Below, piece after piece: positions 1-11,639 of a stretch of DNA of 64,000 nt. Origin of the DNA: Entoloma clypeatum (lineage: Eukaryota; Basidiomycota; Agaricomycetes; Agaricales; Entolomataceae); NCBI GenBank assembly GCA_963565915.1, contig OY751491.1, positions 4,340,001-4,404,000 of the forward strand, written 5' to 3'. A model generated the notes under the pieces. The model was not told the origin of the DNA. It searched no databases and saw nothing but the letters and a program-made list of their open reading frames with translations. Position numbers and translations under genes: made by a program. Each line of letters begins with the position of its first letter. Positions within the stretch are counted from its first letter, which is position 1.

Positions 1-1505
1 TGGAAGAGCGTTCGACACAGGCTATTAGTTCGTCTTCCATTTCAATATCATCCAAGGCGAAGCCACCCGAGCCCCTTCTCTGACCCACAGCTACCTCCTT
101 ATGATCGGCGGCTGCACGCTGCTTGTGTTCAGCCTTTTCATGCTTTCGTTGTCCCACGCGGAACAGTATTACCAGGTCAGCCGTCAGCTGCATGTGATGG
201 CTAATGTATGCGCCTATACTGAGGCACGATGTCATGCCAGGTGTTCCTCGCGCAGGGACTCGGAGTGGGCATTGCCTGTGGTATAACATATGTCCCCGGT
301 TTCGGTATCATCCCGCACTACTTCCGTCGCAGGCGTGCGCTCGCAATGGGAATCGTGTCCTCGGTGAGTCTGTTCAGATCCGATTGTTTCCAAGTCTCGC
401 TTGTTGATCATCACGGTACGAAGGGATCTGCTGTGGGAGGAGCCATCCATGCGATCATGCTCAACAATTTTTTTCATGGACATATTGGATTCCACAACGG
501 TGTTCGTGCAAGCGCCGGGTTTGTCGGGGGACTTCTCCTCATTGCGAATTTTCTCATGAAACCTCGCTTGCGTCCGGCGCCGAGGAAGGAGGGAAGCACG
601 CTGAATGATTTGAGAACCTTCTCGCGCGATGTGCCATACGTTCTGACTGTGTTGGGGTGTGTTATGTCTCGCGTCCTGTATTTCCCGTTCCTCTCATCAT
701 CGGTTTAGCACTTTCCTGGCAGTTGCGGGAATATACTACCCCGTCTTCTTCTTACAACTGATCGCCGTCAAGAATGGCATCGACCCCAGCACTGCTTTCC
801 ATACGGTTTGTCCTTTCCCTCTACTTGCCTTCAAACGTCTCGTTCACCGTAATGGATACCACGCGTCTAGCTTGTCATACTAAACTTCGCTAGCGCAGTT
901 GGACGAGTGACACCGGCCTTCCTGGTCCCCAAGTTCGGCGTGTACAACATCATAACACCTTGCGTGGTTGTCTGTGGTGGCCTCATATTCTGCGTGCCAG
1001 GGCTCAACACGGTCACAAGCGCGATTGTGTTTGCGGTTTTTTACGGATTTTTCAGCGGGACCTGTGAGTGTTGAATTCTTATTTTTTTTCTCTTCTTTCC
1101 ACCCGTTATGCGTGTGCAATCTAGACGTAGGGCTGTTCGCGCCAATGGTTGCATCGCTTGCAAGACAAGACAAAGAGATTGGCGCAAGGCTGGGCATATG
1201 CTTCACTTTCACAGGTGTGTCCTATTTTCTGTCGACCTTAAGGTTAGTTCACGATCTTACCCCGACAATGCAGGGTTGGGCGGTCTCATCGGTGAGCTCT
1301 TTTTCTTAGCAGTCATATGTCGAGTCCGGGCCTGACGTTAAACGTTACGCTTTTAGGTTCGCCCATCGCCGGCACGCTGCTTTCAAGACACTTCATTTGG
1401 TGGAGACCAACTCTATTCGCAGCGGTGTGCACTCTGACTGGGGCGCTATGCTTCGCAACCAGTAGGATCTTGTTGGGTAGACAAAAGGGGACTTGGCGGT
1501 TGTAG
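1..1505 (+). CDS. MFS monocarboxylate-type transporter, 3' part (partial gene)
   Basis: Multi-exon gene entering from the left edge; the first visible exon starts after a CACAG acceptor at about 91. Spliced exons (about 91-175, 241-363, 424-660, 708 onward, ending at 1505) read as one membrane protein. It has MFS/MCT hallmarks: a glycine-rich helix around LGVGIACGITYVPGFG, the loop FRRRRALAMGIVSSGSA, and near the C-terminus GLGGLIGSPIAGTLL followed by a terminal helix and a basic tail. The family (SLC16/fungal MCH-like) carries monocarboxylates, riboflavin or related solutes across membranes; the substrate cannot be inferred. Most junctions keep frame. The donor near 810-815 is weak, and I chose it because it restores FGRVTPAFLVPKFG. 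The N-terminal helices lie outside the window. I see no certain disabling lesion, so this is probably a functional gene. Confidence 0.72.
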
Positions 1506-2750
1506 GGATGTCAGGTCTTTATATCTGTTTTATTCTGGTGGCCAGCATAACGCGTATGTAGAAATCGAAGACGAAATCACGCTTGACATCCCCTATTCAA
1601 GCCCTAGGCAACACTCCGAGGTCTCTGCGCTGCCGATCAAAAGAATCCAAGTCCCCAAAACCATCCTCTCCGAGTCCGAGTCGTACCGGTCGATTCTCGA
1701 GAACTCCTGCTTGGTAAGTATCCGTGATATTGCAACATAAAACAATCCTCGAGCACCCGACTATATACTCCTTCGGCGTTCGAACTTCTTCGCAGTGTCC
1801 ATGGCTTATTCAAGCTACGAGATGCACTACTGGTGCAAGTCCATACTTGGACGTTGGGCGTGATATGATACGGGTACCTCTTCGGCGTCCGTTCTGTCCA
1901 ATGAGTCCTCACATATTGCGCCACAACGATGATCAGTAAAGTATTCCTCTCCTCCGGGTACGAATACTACGCCATAATTGAGGTAGGGAGCCGCAGATTC
2001 GAAGCGACGGCTGATAATTTTCGGATGAGTCGATTCACGAGAAAGAATCGGGGGTGATGATTCCGTCCCAGAGAACGCATGTAGGCTTCCGGCTCCCGGA
2101 AAGCCTTGGCGGTTGTGCCTCGAAATCTATTATATGAAACTTGATAACGGACGGGGGCGAGGAGTCCGAGGTCTTTTTTTTTTTTTTTTTTTGGAAAGTT
2201 CAGTTGGGGAAATCAGATAATGTCAAGTGTTGAATGTTGAAACGTTGAATATCCATTGCATCAAGAAAAAAACATCTGGCTGCTGTCACGGTGCGATAGA
2301 GACTGTTTCGAAGGTTGTGGAAAGAGCCTCAGGCTGCCCTTAAATCAAGAACACAACCAATAAGCAAACTTCACGGCCAACGTTGTGTTCCCTATCAGAG
2401 GGTCTCCGCTTTGTTTCGATATTGTTTTCGTTCGTTAGCGTCTTTTGATTTGTCCTTTACAATTGAGTTCCCACTTCTTGTAGGGCGGTAGATCTGTCTT
2501 CATGTCCGAGTCTGTCATGGCAGGAGACGAATACAGGTGATGCCATGTCACACGCAGCCGCATCTTTGCTCCTCTCCACGTCAGTTTCATGTGTCATGAC
2601 ACATACAGTATATACTAAATATATCCGTGCTGTTGATGTCCCTATCGTTCCATTCATTCGCTTTCCTGCAATGGCAAGGTTCCATTGAACATCGCCTGGA
2701 ACCCCGTCTATAGCGGTGCTGTCAAAGATATCGCCAGAAAGATGCCACGG
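1506..2750. other. Intergenic, with one orphan coding-like exon
   Basis: No complete gene recognised. The + strand at about 1549-1713 is an open, codon-like stretch (reading NAYVEIEDEITLDIPYSS and on) that ends at a good GTAAGT donor. No convincing start or following exon was found, so it is probably a gene relic. A run of 18 T lies near 2174-2192. Confidence 0.4.
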
Positions 2751-2756
2751 GCACTC

Positions 2757-3800
2757 TCACCACTTGACCGATGAATTCAAACCGGACACTTGCTCGCTTG
2801 CAAGCGTCTTCAACCCGCACCTTATCACGGCGAGAGAACATCTATTTCGCTGAAGACGAGAAGAGTAAGGTAAGAGAGCGAGGGGCATTTCTCGGTTGCG
2901 ATGAAATCTGTGAGTTTTTCGGTTTGGCCTTGACGGCTTTTGGCACCCATTGACAGGCCTGTAGGAGTTGGTCGTCAATTCAGTCGGTTGTGTGCGTGCT
3001 TTGGAGCGGAACGATGTCATTTCTTCAAGTGATCTCCGAGTCGTAGTCGACGGATGCTCACAAATTGAGGGTACGCAGGCGAATGCACACCTCGACCAGT
3101 ATTTTGACAAGAAACGTCCCCAGGAGGCCTAGATATAGATAGCGATTGTAGTGCTTTGCTCGCCGTCAAGCCCGGAATAAGGCTGAGAATGGAGGCATCG
3201 TCAAGGATTTCGTCTGGCTCTCGAAGAATGATATGAGTGAGACTCGCGAGAGAGGCGGGCCATGTTTCAGGGGAGGACAGACTATGCGAGTGATGGAGTC
3301 GGCAAAAGGAGGAAGGCCCCACTGCAGGATTCCTGCGTCCAAGAGCCAGGTATTTTACAGTGGATGGAAGGCCGGAAGCCAGGTTCAAAAGCTGAGGTCT
3401 GAGACTCGGATTCAGAGCCGAAGAACGAGAACGCTCTCGTCCTCTCCTTCATGAATGAACAAGACAACAGATTGGAGGTGCACTGCTGCACGTTCAAAGA
3501 GGTGGGGGATATCTTCTAGACAAGTTGTATTGCTGATAAAGATGACTATGCCTTCAAAGAGAATCGGCGTGATGATCTGGTTCCAGGGAGCGCACGCCAA
3601 GCGTAACTGTGCGTAGGTTTTCCATCGGCAATGCGAGATTTTCAGCTCTCAGAGGACGTGGTGATTCGTTCGTCCGGGATGCGTTGTGCGTATCAAGATT
3701 TGGTGGTGGATATTTTTCGGTTCGAGTGTGGCTTGGGCATCCATTCCAGTCAAATTCGAGTCGTCGTCGATTGTCGAGATCGGAGTTCACCTTTGTCCCT
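2757..3800 (-). pseudogene. Decayed F-box/LRR-like locus
   Basis: The minus strand around 3600-3412 reads RLACAPWNQIITPILFEG, the C-terminal half of a fungal F-box motif (the usual pattern is a C-x-x-W-N-x-I-x-x-P-I-L-F core). It is followed by an LRR-like stretch around 3220-3017 (ASKALQSLSISRPP, FVSIRRLRLGDH). The two parts are in different frames, with a stop and an apparent frameshift near 3420, and no good intron joins them. I therefore call it a pseudogene. F-box proteins are substrate adaptors of SCF ubiquitin ligases; the LRR-like part would bind the target. A gene with unrecognised introns is the alternative. It is not obviously a copy of the F-box pair at 8-26 kb. Confidence 0.45.
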
Positions 3801-4016
3801 CGTGATCGAAGAAAGAGCCGGCCCTACAGGTTAGTCATGACATTGGAACATGGAAGTGCAGATCTTCCTTCATATCAGTGATGAGCTCTGGCGTAAGTAA
3901 CGGAAGCCTCCGCTTGTCAAAACTCAATTGACGCTCGTGGATCACCTGAGCCCATTCTCAACGCACGTGTCTAAGCCCCGCGTTGTTCCCTCTGAGACGC
4001 ATCTGGTTCCGCGACT

Positions 4017-4602
4017 ATGGCTCGCACTCGTCGCGCACGTTCTCCAAGAAGTGTACCCCCTCTTACCGAGAGAGGCAGAACGCGTCTGACATCCGCCAAA
4101 AACAAGGAAAAGCGTGAACAGGCTGATATGGAGGACGGCGAGATCACCGATCTGGCTGTGGCGGCGGGTGTTGACAAGACTCCAGTCCAGAAGCAGGATT
4201 CAGAGGGTGACGTAGTTGCGTCAAGAAACGTGGATCTGGATCCAACAGTGCCGGAGGCGCACATAGGCAGGTCGACGCCAACTGAAAAGGATCCTCAGGC
4301 GATGAGTGAGCAAGGGCACGAAGAAACTCTGCCTTGCATGGGGCAAGCGGTCGAGAATGTTGAGGAGGTGGTCGACATCGTTTCTCTTCCCTGTATGCGC
4401 GGTTTCGCCTTTCAATTTGACAGCTAATTGATACCCTCATATTGCAGTGTCGGAAGAAGAGCTGGATTTGGCGAAATCAGTTGTTCTAGACCTGCTTGGG
4501 TGGGGCGTTTCTGGTGAATATCTGGTGGAAAGCGGGGTTTCTCGTCATGTAATATACAGAATCTTCACGGACCTGCACCTTCGTTTGCCTTGTAATTTGT
4601 AG
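4017..4602 (+). CDS. Small acidic protein of unknown function, two exons
   Basis: Exons 4017-4392 and 4448-4602, with a 55-bp intron (donor GTATGC, acceptor TTGCAG), give 176 residues. The N-terminus is basic and begins MARTRRARSPRS. The middle is charged and low in complexity. The C-terminal exon has a compact hydrophobic module (ELDLAKSVVLDLLGWGVSGE, then GVSRHVIYRIFTDLHLRLP) that looks like a short helical domain. The ATG is the first in frame. I do not recognise the family. The ordered C-terminal module and exact splicing argue for a real gene. It lies about 200 bp upstream of the CAF-1 p60 gene on the same strand. Confidence 0.6.
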
Positions 4603-4798
4603 TAATAAAGTGTTGTTATTGTAATTCGGTTGTGCTGTATTGTGTTGTAATCGCGATCAGGGTCATAAATATATCGCCGCTGTAAACAAGCCTCTTTCAC
4701 TCACTCTACCTCCGTCCACCCCCCATCCTCCTACTCCCACCACGCTGCACAGAACTACCACCAAATACATCTTTCCAGCTACAACAATCACGTCGTAA

Positions 4799-7770
4799 AT
4801 GCGGTTTCGAACCTTGGAAATTCGGTGGCACGACAGCAAGCCCATATCCACATGCGATTTTCAACCCGCCTCTTTCAAAAAAGCACGACCTGCGGCAGGG
4901 CAGGAGAAGAACTTTGCCACCCAGTCGTATAGGCTCGCTACAGGTGGGGAGGATAACCACGTCAGGGTGTGTCCATTGTCCAATCGTTTCAGGTCTCGGA
5001 AGTCATTGACAGCTGGGGATATGTAGGTGTGGATGGTTCACCCCAATATACGGCCTCCAACACTCGTCAAGGAGAGCGATCCTGCAGCGAACGCGCCGCG
5101 ACCCTCACGTGTGGAATACCTTGCAACGCTGAGTCGACATTCGGCTGCTGTGAACGTCGTGCGATTCTCTCCAAATGGTGGGTTCTCTCCGTTGTCCCCG
5201 TTTCGGTTTCTTCGCCGCTCATCCTTCTGGTACTCAAAAGGCGAGTTGATTGCGTCTGCTGGGGATGGTACGTGTTTAGAGGTCTTTGATAAAAGCTGTT
5301 CACTCAATGCTTGAATGTTCAGACGGGATGATCATCATATGGGCGCCATCGAACACCCCGCAAGCAAGCACGTACGGGAGCGATTTGAGCCCAGAAGAGC
5401 TGCAGCATGAAAGGGAATATTGGAAGCCACGGACGACCTTTCGGTACACGTCGTGTTGGTCAACTCTTCATCTCACTGATGCTTATGTTTTCACCAGCTG
5501 TACAACCATGCAAGTCTACGACCTAGCATGGAGTCCTACCGGAGAGTACATCATCGCAGGGAGCACAGACAACACCGCCCGTATCTTTACGGTCGCAGAT
5601 GGTGCGTTCCCCTTGCCGTCCTCCCTAAACCTCATCTCACCTAGGCTCCTCAGGCAAATGCTTGCAAGAAATAGCGGAACACACACACTATGTGCAAGGA
5701 GTCGCCTGGGACCCTCTTAACGAATACATTGCCACCCAAAGCAGCGACCGCTCCATGCATATCTACCGCCTTTCTTTCTCCAAAACTGGCGACTACGAGG
5801 CCGCCCATGCCGTCGGACGCAACACTCGCATGACCCACCGCAGAGCCAGCCGTGCCCCCAGCGTCCAGGAACACAACGGGAGCCGGCCCAGGGTATTCCG
5901 GAGCCAGTCAATCACAAGTGAGGCAGAGAGTGTGGCGAGCGAGCAAACGACGGGAAAAGAGGACCGCGATGCACCGTTGACGCCTGCGTCTTCGGCCACG
6001 CCGGCTTCGTCGATGTTTCCCCCGCCGTCAATCGACAAGCCCTCTTCAAGGCGGTCATCGTTCAGCGGGTCGAATGCCCCAGGCTCTCCCGCACCCTACA
6101 GCCGCTATGGCCGCTCCCCATCGCCTATGCCGCCGCTCCCCGCAATCCGCACGCCGCTACCGTCATCGCCAGGTGCGGCATGGCAAGCTGTGGGGGTCAA
6201 GCTCTACGGGGACGAGAGCTTCACGAACTTCTTCAGGAGGCTGGCGTTCAGTCCTGATGGCGGGCTGTTGATGACCCCCGCGGGGCAGTTTGAGGATCCA
6301 GCTGTTGTGGTGGGGAAGAATGGGAACGGGAACGGGAAGGAGGATACCACTGGAACGCCGGTGAGGGGGAGGAGGGGACGGCCTTCGGTGTCCGCTTCTG
6401 AGCTGGCGAGCTCGACGTCGGCGGGCCCGGCTGCATCATCGTCGTCAGTGTACATCTACTCCCGGGCCAACTTTGCGCGGCCGCCGGTTGCGCAGCTCCC
6501 CGGACACAAGAAGGCGAGCGTGGCTGTCAAGTTCTCGCCGATCCTGTACGAGCTGAGGCCCGGTGTCGAAGGACCAGCTGCTCCGGATGCGTATGCTTCC
6601 TCGTCTTCTTTGTCCGCGGACCACCCCCATTCCCATTCTACCAAACCCTTCGCTGCCACTGCCGGCTTGGAAAAAGGCAAAGAAGGCGCCCTAGACGTCG
6701 ACGTCGTCGGGCCCGTCTCTGCCTCCTCTGCCTCTGGAGGACTCAATTCCATCATTCCTCCGCAGCCTCCACACCGGCACCAGAACCACTCGTCGATATC
6801 GTCGATGGCGGGGATCCTGGCGCCGTCGCCGAGGTCTGGGATAAGCAGTGTGATGGCGTCGCCGATGTTGTCTCCACTGGACCTGCGGCCGCCGACGCCT
6901 GCGACGTCGAAGCCTCCGACCCCGTTGCAGGCTGGGATGCAGACTCCGACGAGGGGTCCCGGGAATGGTACTGGGACTGGGACTGGGCAAGGGACGGGGA
7001 CGGGGTCGGTGTTCGCGCTGGGGTACAGGATGCTGTTTGCCGTTGTGACGATGGATACGGTTGCGATATATGATACGCAGCAGGCGGGGCCGGTGTGTCT
7101 GTTGACGAAGCTGCATTATGATGAGTTTACGGACGTGACGTGGTGAGTTTGCTGCCTTGACCTTTTTTTTTTTTTTTGTTTTTTTTTGGAAATCGTTGCT
7201 GATTGTGCGTTCAGGTCGCCGGATGGGCAGTGTTTGATAGTGTCCTCGCGTGATGGGTACTGCACGCTTGTTACTTTTGATGAGATACTCCCTGCGCACC
7301 ATGTACAGCAACATACGATTCAGCTGCAGTCCATTGCGAACCACCATTCTGTGCCGCTGGCGTATTCGACCTCTGCTTCTTCTTCGTCTGCATCGACGAG
7401 CGCGCATCCGCCAGCGCCAGCGCCGGCGACGCCTATGATGACGATGATGATGATGACGCCGATGGCGACGCCGGCTTCGGGGAGCGTCGCTCTCCCTGCT
7501 CTGCAGATGCCGCTGGCGGCTGTCCAGTCGCAGCTTGGTGGGAGCAGCGGGGGCTCGAATAGAAAGAAGAGGACTCAGCCCCCGTTGACGCCGGCTGCGA
7601 GTGTGGATGGGGGAGGAGGAGGAGGTGTGGGTGGTGGTGGGGAGTACTTTTCGCAAGGGGATTCTGAAGCTGGGGAGGAGGGGGACAAGGTGCAGGTGCA
7701 GCAGGTGCAGGAGCCGCCGAAGAAGAAGAGGAGGGTTGTGCTGACGAGGGTTGGGGATGTGGGGTCGTGA
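4799..7770 (+). CDS. CAC2: Chromatin assembly factor 1 subunit B (p60/Cac2), WD40 histone chaperone
   Basis: Seven exons (4799-4966, 5027-5177, 5241-5267, 5323-5443, 5498-5601, 5645-7142, 7215-7770) give 874 residues. CAF-1 deposits H3-H4 behind replication forks, and p60 is its WD40 subunit. WD repeats are clear: LATGGEDNHVRVWMV, HSAAVNVVRFSPNG then SAGDDGMIIIWAP, MQVYDLAWSPTGEYIIAGS, HYVQGVAWDPLNEYIATQSS, and late repeats around FTDVTWSPDGQCLIVSSRDG. The propeller is interrupted by two low-complexity Ser/Pro/Gly-rich insertions (about residues 240-365 and 500-640). The tail is disordered and ends in the nuclear localisation motif PPKKKRRVV. The 27-nt third exon is needed to complete a WD repeat. 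The family usually has 450-700 residues, so the insertions make this one long. Confidence 0.9.
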
Positions 7771-8219
7771 ATCTTCTTTGTGTGGTTGTTTGGTTATTTG
7801 TGATTTCTTTTTTTCTTATTCTTGACATCCTCTCTTTTTTTTTTCTTGTGCCCCGCTTATCATCATCTTTTCCTGGTCCGTATGTGAACCGCTTGAAGAT
7901 ATCGCTATTCCTATCTCCCAAAGCCTCCTTTATCTATGCCACGAATGATCTTGGTCCTCTCTCGTTTTTACTCCACTTTCTTGACCGAAATCTTCCTATG
8001 ATTACTATACTCTACTACACTGCCTAATGCCAGATGTGTATACTGTGTGTATACTCGGTGCTGCTCGCCTGGTACGCTTAGTATTTGAATCAAATTTGGA
8101 TCAATGAAACATGAATGTCGCGTACACTCGAACTATGACAAGATCGGATCTAACAACTAATAAAGTGCCTCTGAGGGTACAATGGAAAATGTGAGAACTC
8201 GGACAGAATGATACTTAGT
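7771..8219. other. Intergenic between convergent CAC2 and F-box genes
   Basis: T-rich 3' flank of CAC2 and 3' flank of the minus-strand F-box gene. No gene or RNA seen. Confidence 0.6.
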
Positions 8220-10049
8220 TTACAAAGTAGGGGAACATCGGCTTGCGATCCCTAACCTCTGCTCGTGGTGTTGTCTTGCTCGCTGACAAGCTTGAACGAT
8301 ATTCTCCACTTGCTGCCAGAGTCGAACCGGAGTCGGCCCAATACTATCCTGATCACTATAATCCACCCACTCGTCACCAACGCCGTGCTGGTGATCCCTA
8401 GTACTCCGAGTCTCTCCTGCAGTCTCCGACTCACTTGCTTCATCACTACTTGGTACCCGATGACTCGTTGGCCTCCCTCTGCAAGTAGAGATGCCTGTTA
8501 ATCCATACTTTTTTCTTAGGATCCCGGCCCCGAACAGAGTGGAGGAAAGGGAAAAGGGCATCTATATCTTGTGCGAGGTTGTGCGGGGCTCCGGAGGTGG
8601 GATAATCAATGTATAAGCTCTGGAGTCTGTGACTCGTCACTTCAACCTCAGCACGCCGTCGACACGCAGCGAGGTGCAGATGCAACTCTCGAAGATTTGG
8701 GCAGTGGATGGCAAAATTCTCCAGGGCCGTAAACGTTGGTACGGGCACGATGTTCATCGCCCCATGCCACCCGTGGACTGTGTGTTGGAATTTGAGCGTT
8801 TGGATTCTTGGCCAGGCCATAGCTACCCGGAGCAAATCCGTGTTCGAAAAGACTGAGATGAAGGGCATACAGAGCGTGAAATTGATCATTCCGGAGATCT
8901 TGAGCAACGGCTCTATCAGAGGCATTAACTTTTTCGATGAGCGCTGCGTTGTGCCAGTCTCTTCTATCTCGAGTGTCGAGAGCGATTCAGGCCAATGGGA
9001 AAAGGTCCGAAAATGTTGACGCCCCTTCTCCCGGTCTGTAAAGATGGTGTTGGTGTCCCCATCCATGTATTTGATACGTAACGCTGAGAGGGGAGTTCCA
9101 GCGAAATATAAAAGAGCATGGTGAACCATAGATGGCCCCGCATGAATTGACAAGCTTCGTACTGTAAGTGGCTGTAGTGGCGTTGTATGTAACTTTTCAA
9201 GCGGCGAGTCTGATCTCAAAGAGAGCTCCAAAGACAACGACGAGAGGTTTAGCCGGGTCAAGATTGCCGTCAAGCTATCAAAAGTTACGTCGTTTCCAGT
9301 CCTGAGAGACAGGTGACGCAAGTGCTGAAACTTCGTGAGGATCCCGAGAATAGACGAATGAGTGATCATATCTGTGTTGGAGGAGCTGAAACCCTCGAGC
9401 AAAGGTGCATTCTTGAGCAAGGTCTGTAAAAAGACATTTCCGCCTGCGCAGAGGTGAGTATCACCCGGGGCACCGACGTGGACGTTGCGTAGAAGGGGAG
9501 ATATGAGTAAAAAGATTGGTGGTGACATTGGAAATGAAAGGGATGGTAAAGAGGGCAAAAGCGGTTTGCCCTTTGAGAATTGCGCAAGTTGGATGAAAAC
9601 GAAGTCATCTCTGACCGCAATGTCGTTACATTTTAGGTGTCGTATGCGCCGTGCATACTGTTGGAATCTTGACCAGTGGCACTTTTGTATCAAATTTATG
9701 AGTGTCTAATGCAAAGCGCTTGAGCACAGTAGTGAAATATATTGCGGACAGTAAGTGGCAGGCTCACGTAACTAGCCCTGTGACTGTGTTCATTTTTATG
9801 TCGAAAAGTCGGCAGCGTCGAAAGCAAAGGCAAAAGTGAGGTTTGAAGGCTCCAAAGGATATCCAAAGCTGGAACCGAAAAGCCTTTACAACATTGTGCG
9901 ACACTCGCAAGTGCCCTTCTGTCCCCCTGTTGAGAGGCTGTAAGTTCGAGTTCCAAGTTTCCTTCAGCCTGATCGGGCAGAATGGGGCCTAGTTCAGACA
10001 AAATGTATCGGAGAACCTCCGGGACAAAGAATGCGCGGTTGGCTGGCAT
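8220..10049 (-). CDS. F-box/LRR-like protein (intact paralogue)
   Basis: Exons 10049-9768, 9705-8457 and 8416-8220 (introns of 62 and 40 bp) give 575 residues. The N-terminus MPANRAFFVPEVLRYILSEL is a degenerate F-box, followed by SVAQCCKGFSVPALDILW, the typical basidiomycete F-box continuation. Irregular leucine-rich segments follow, then a C-terminal helix reading WQQVENIVQACQRARQHHEQ. It is predicted to be an SCF ubiquitin-ligase adaptor. The 40-bp second intron is short, but it restores the frame conserved in the broken paralogue at 24.5-26.2 kb. The start codon directly abuts the TIR of a DNA transposon: the A and T of the target TA belong to this ATG region. Its original promoter is therefore now about 14 kb away, beyond 24012. 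No lesion is seen in the coding sequence. Confidence 0.75.
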
Positions 10050-10050
10050 A

Positions 10051-10100
10051 CTATCGTCCACCCTAACTTCGGACGGGCTGTGCAGCCGTCCTCACTTCGG
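10051..10100 (+). repeat. Left TIR of the outer pogo-like element
   Basis: 50-bp terminal inverted repeat, identical to the reverse complement of 23961-24010. It contains an imperfect palindrome GGACGGGCTG/CAGCCGTCC. TA flank at 10049-10050. Confidence 0.9.
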
Positions 10101-10278
10101 ATGTCACATCAGTCACGGCTCCTGAACATGAAAAGTTCGCGCCCCGCTGGAACAATTTGAGGGCCCCGTCGCAAGAGTTTGGTCAACAGTTATTGACAGT
10201 AAGAATAAGATTTATGTGTAACTATGCTGATGATGTATGATATGATAGTTCTAGTGATAAACCAAAATGAAAATTACT

Positions 10279-10597
10279 CTAGGTTGATTCGGATGTGGAC
10301 ATGGGGAATGACAGCAGATTCGGGGGAAGAACAATGAAAGGAGGTGAGACTGCCGAGCTTGGGCTGGGTGGAGAGCCAGATGGGATATGTGTTGTCTCGG
10401 GACGCCTCGTACACTTCGTCGCAGTAAAAAGAGCAGCGAAACGAGAGTTATTCGCCAAGGACTGGGATGTGATCCCAGGATGTTCAATGATTCTCTGCCG
10501 GAGATCCTCGCAGGTCCCTTCTCGCGATAGGCCAAGCGCGCCAGCAAGCGTTTCGTGGAGTGTGTGTGACCAATATACTTGCATGTCGTTTAAGTAA
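10279..10597 (-). pseudogene. 3' remnant of the outer element's ORF
   Basis: The minus strand reads LHETLAGALGLSREGTCEDL and on, with a SAP-like helical look, then a Pro/Ser-rich tail to a stop at about 10279. It lies directly downstream of the hAT target site. The frame continuing from KWAQN across the restored empty site gives NLLKRHASIL, typical of pogo-family DNA-binding segments, but it soon meets a stop. Which frame was original is unclear. No function is assigned. Confidence 0.4.
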
Positions 10598-10605
10598 GTT
10601 CTGAG

Positions 10606-11622
10606 TAGTGCTCGGGGATTTTCACAGGGCTAATTAGCCCCGGTAAATTAGCGTCAATTTCATTTTGCTCGAAAACCCCATGTATTTTAAAGTAAATTAG
10701 CCCAAGGTCGGGAACTGAAAAAAAAAAATATGCTGAAAATTGAAATTATAGATAGTTTGCAAACGCATGCCAAGTACAACTCTCGAACGTCGAGAATGAT
10801 TGCGGACAGAGTTAATACCCTACGTTCCTATCTTCTCAGACTACCAAAGTCCCTACCAGTTGCACGCGACACCTCCCGATATAACTTCAATCACTTCAGC
10901 CCTGATGTTGATTTTATTCAAGACAATGGCGAAGAGTGATGTATGTGCCTGAACTCTTCGCCTTTTGCTATACTCAATCTTGCTCAGAAAAAGAAAAGGA
11001 AGGAGAAGCCCATTGTTAAGTGGCGGGACATGCAGACGACTATTCATGGTGCGGATGATGTAGCTATGTCATCAAAATCATCTCCAACAGAAAAGCCTCC
11101 TGCATTGGAACAGGACTTGGATGACATTGAGCCGGGAGGGGTCGAAGACTACAAGTCTGATGCTGAAACTTCATCAAAAGAAACTGGTGATGGTTTGACT
11201 TGGCTTGACGGTCCCCCACCAAACCTCGACAATGTGGAGCGACGCGTCTTCAACATCGCAGACACTGTTGATGTTGGTTCATCGTACCTTCTCGATCTGC
11301 TTGTTTCAACACCATCTGTGGTGCGGAATCAGCCTGGTAATCGTCCCAAGGCGCCACCATCCTCAGTGCCGATGCCGACGGCTCCAAAGGATAAGGATTG
11401 GGCGGTTTGGTGATATCAGATCGGTGATCGTTAGTCGGCCCTCGAGGCTAATTTACATAAAAATTGGTACTTTAAGGCTAATTTACTGGTTAATTAGCGC
11501 TAATTAGCCCATACCTAATCTCTGTTAATTAGCTTTAAAATACGAGGGTAAATTAGAAAAATTCTGAGCGCCTTGCTAATTTACTGGTCAATTAGACATC
11601 GTGTGAAAATCCCCGAGCACTA
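10606..11622 (+). mobile_element. Non-autonomous hAT transposon, 1017 bp
   Basis: Perfect 21-bp TIRs (10606-10626 and 11602-11622) start TAGTGCTCGGGG, which fits the hAT terminal consensus (T/C)A(A/G)NG. Both sides carry the 8-bp target duplication GTTCTGAG (10598-10605 and 11623-11630). The subterminal regions hold many copies of AATTAGC/TAAATTAGC in both orientations, like hAT transposase-binding arrays. No transposase domain is present. Two + frames are open: 10730-10939 (69 aa) and 10943-11413 (156 aa, acidic middle, ending DWAVW). Confidence 0.88.
10943..11413 (+). CDS. Unknown ORF inside the hAT element
   Basis: A 156-codon open frame starting at a non-ATG codon; the first ATG in frame encodes MQTTIHGADD around 11030. 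The product is acidic and Ser/Pro-rich (DDIEPGGVEDYKSDAET, then DGPPPNLDNVERRVFNIADT). An upstream open frame at 10730-10939 ends 3 nt before it. Both together could be captured host exons or the remains of the autonomous parent's ORF. I recognise no domain. Confidence 0.3.
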   Translation: MCLNSSPFAILNLAQKKKRKEKPIVKWRDMQTTIHGADDVAMSSKSSPTEKPPALEQDLDDIEPGGVEDYKSDAETSSKETGDGLTWLDGPPPNLDNVERRVFNIADTVDVGSSYLLDLLVSTPSVVRNQPGNRPKAPPSSVPMPTAPKDKDWAVW

Positions 11623-11639
11623 GTTCTGAGCCCATTTAT

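Noticed and set aside
6691..7656. 321-codon minus-strand ORF
   Set aside because: Antisense shadow of the GC-rich, low-complexity part of the CAF-1 p60 gene; composed mostly of Arg/His/Pro runs.
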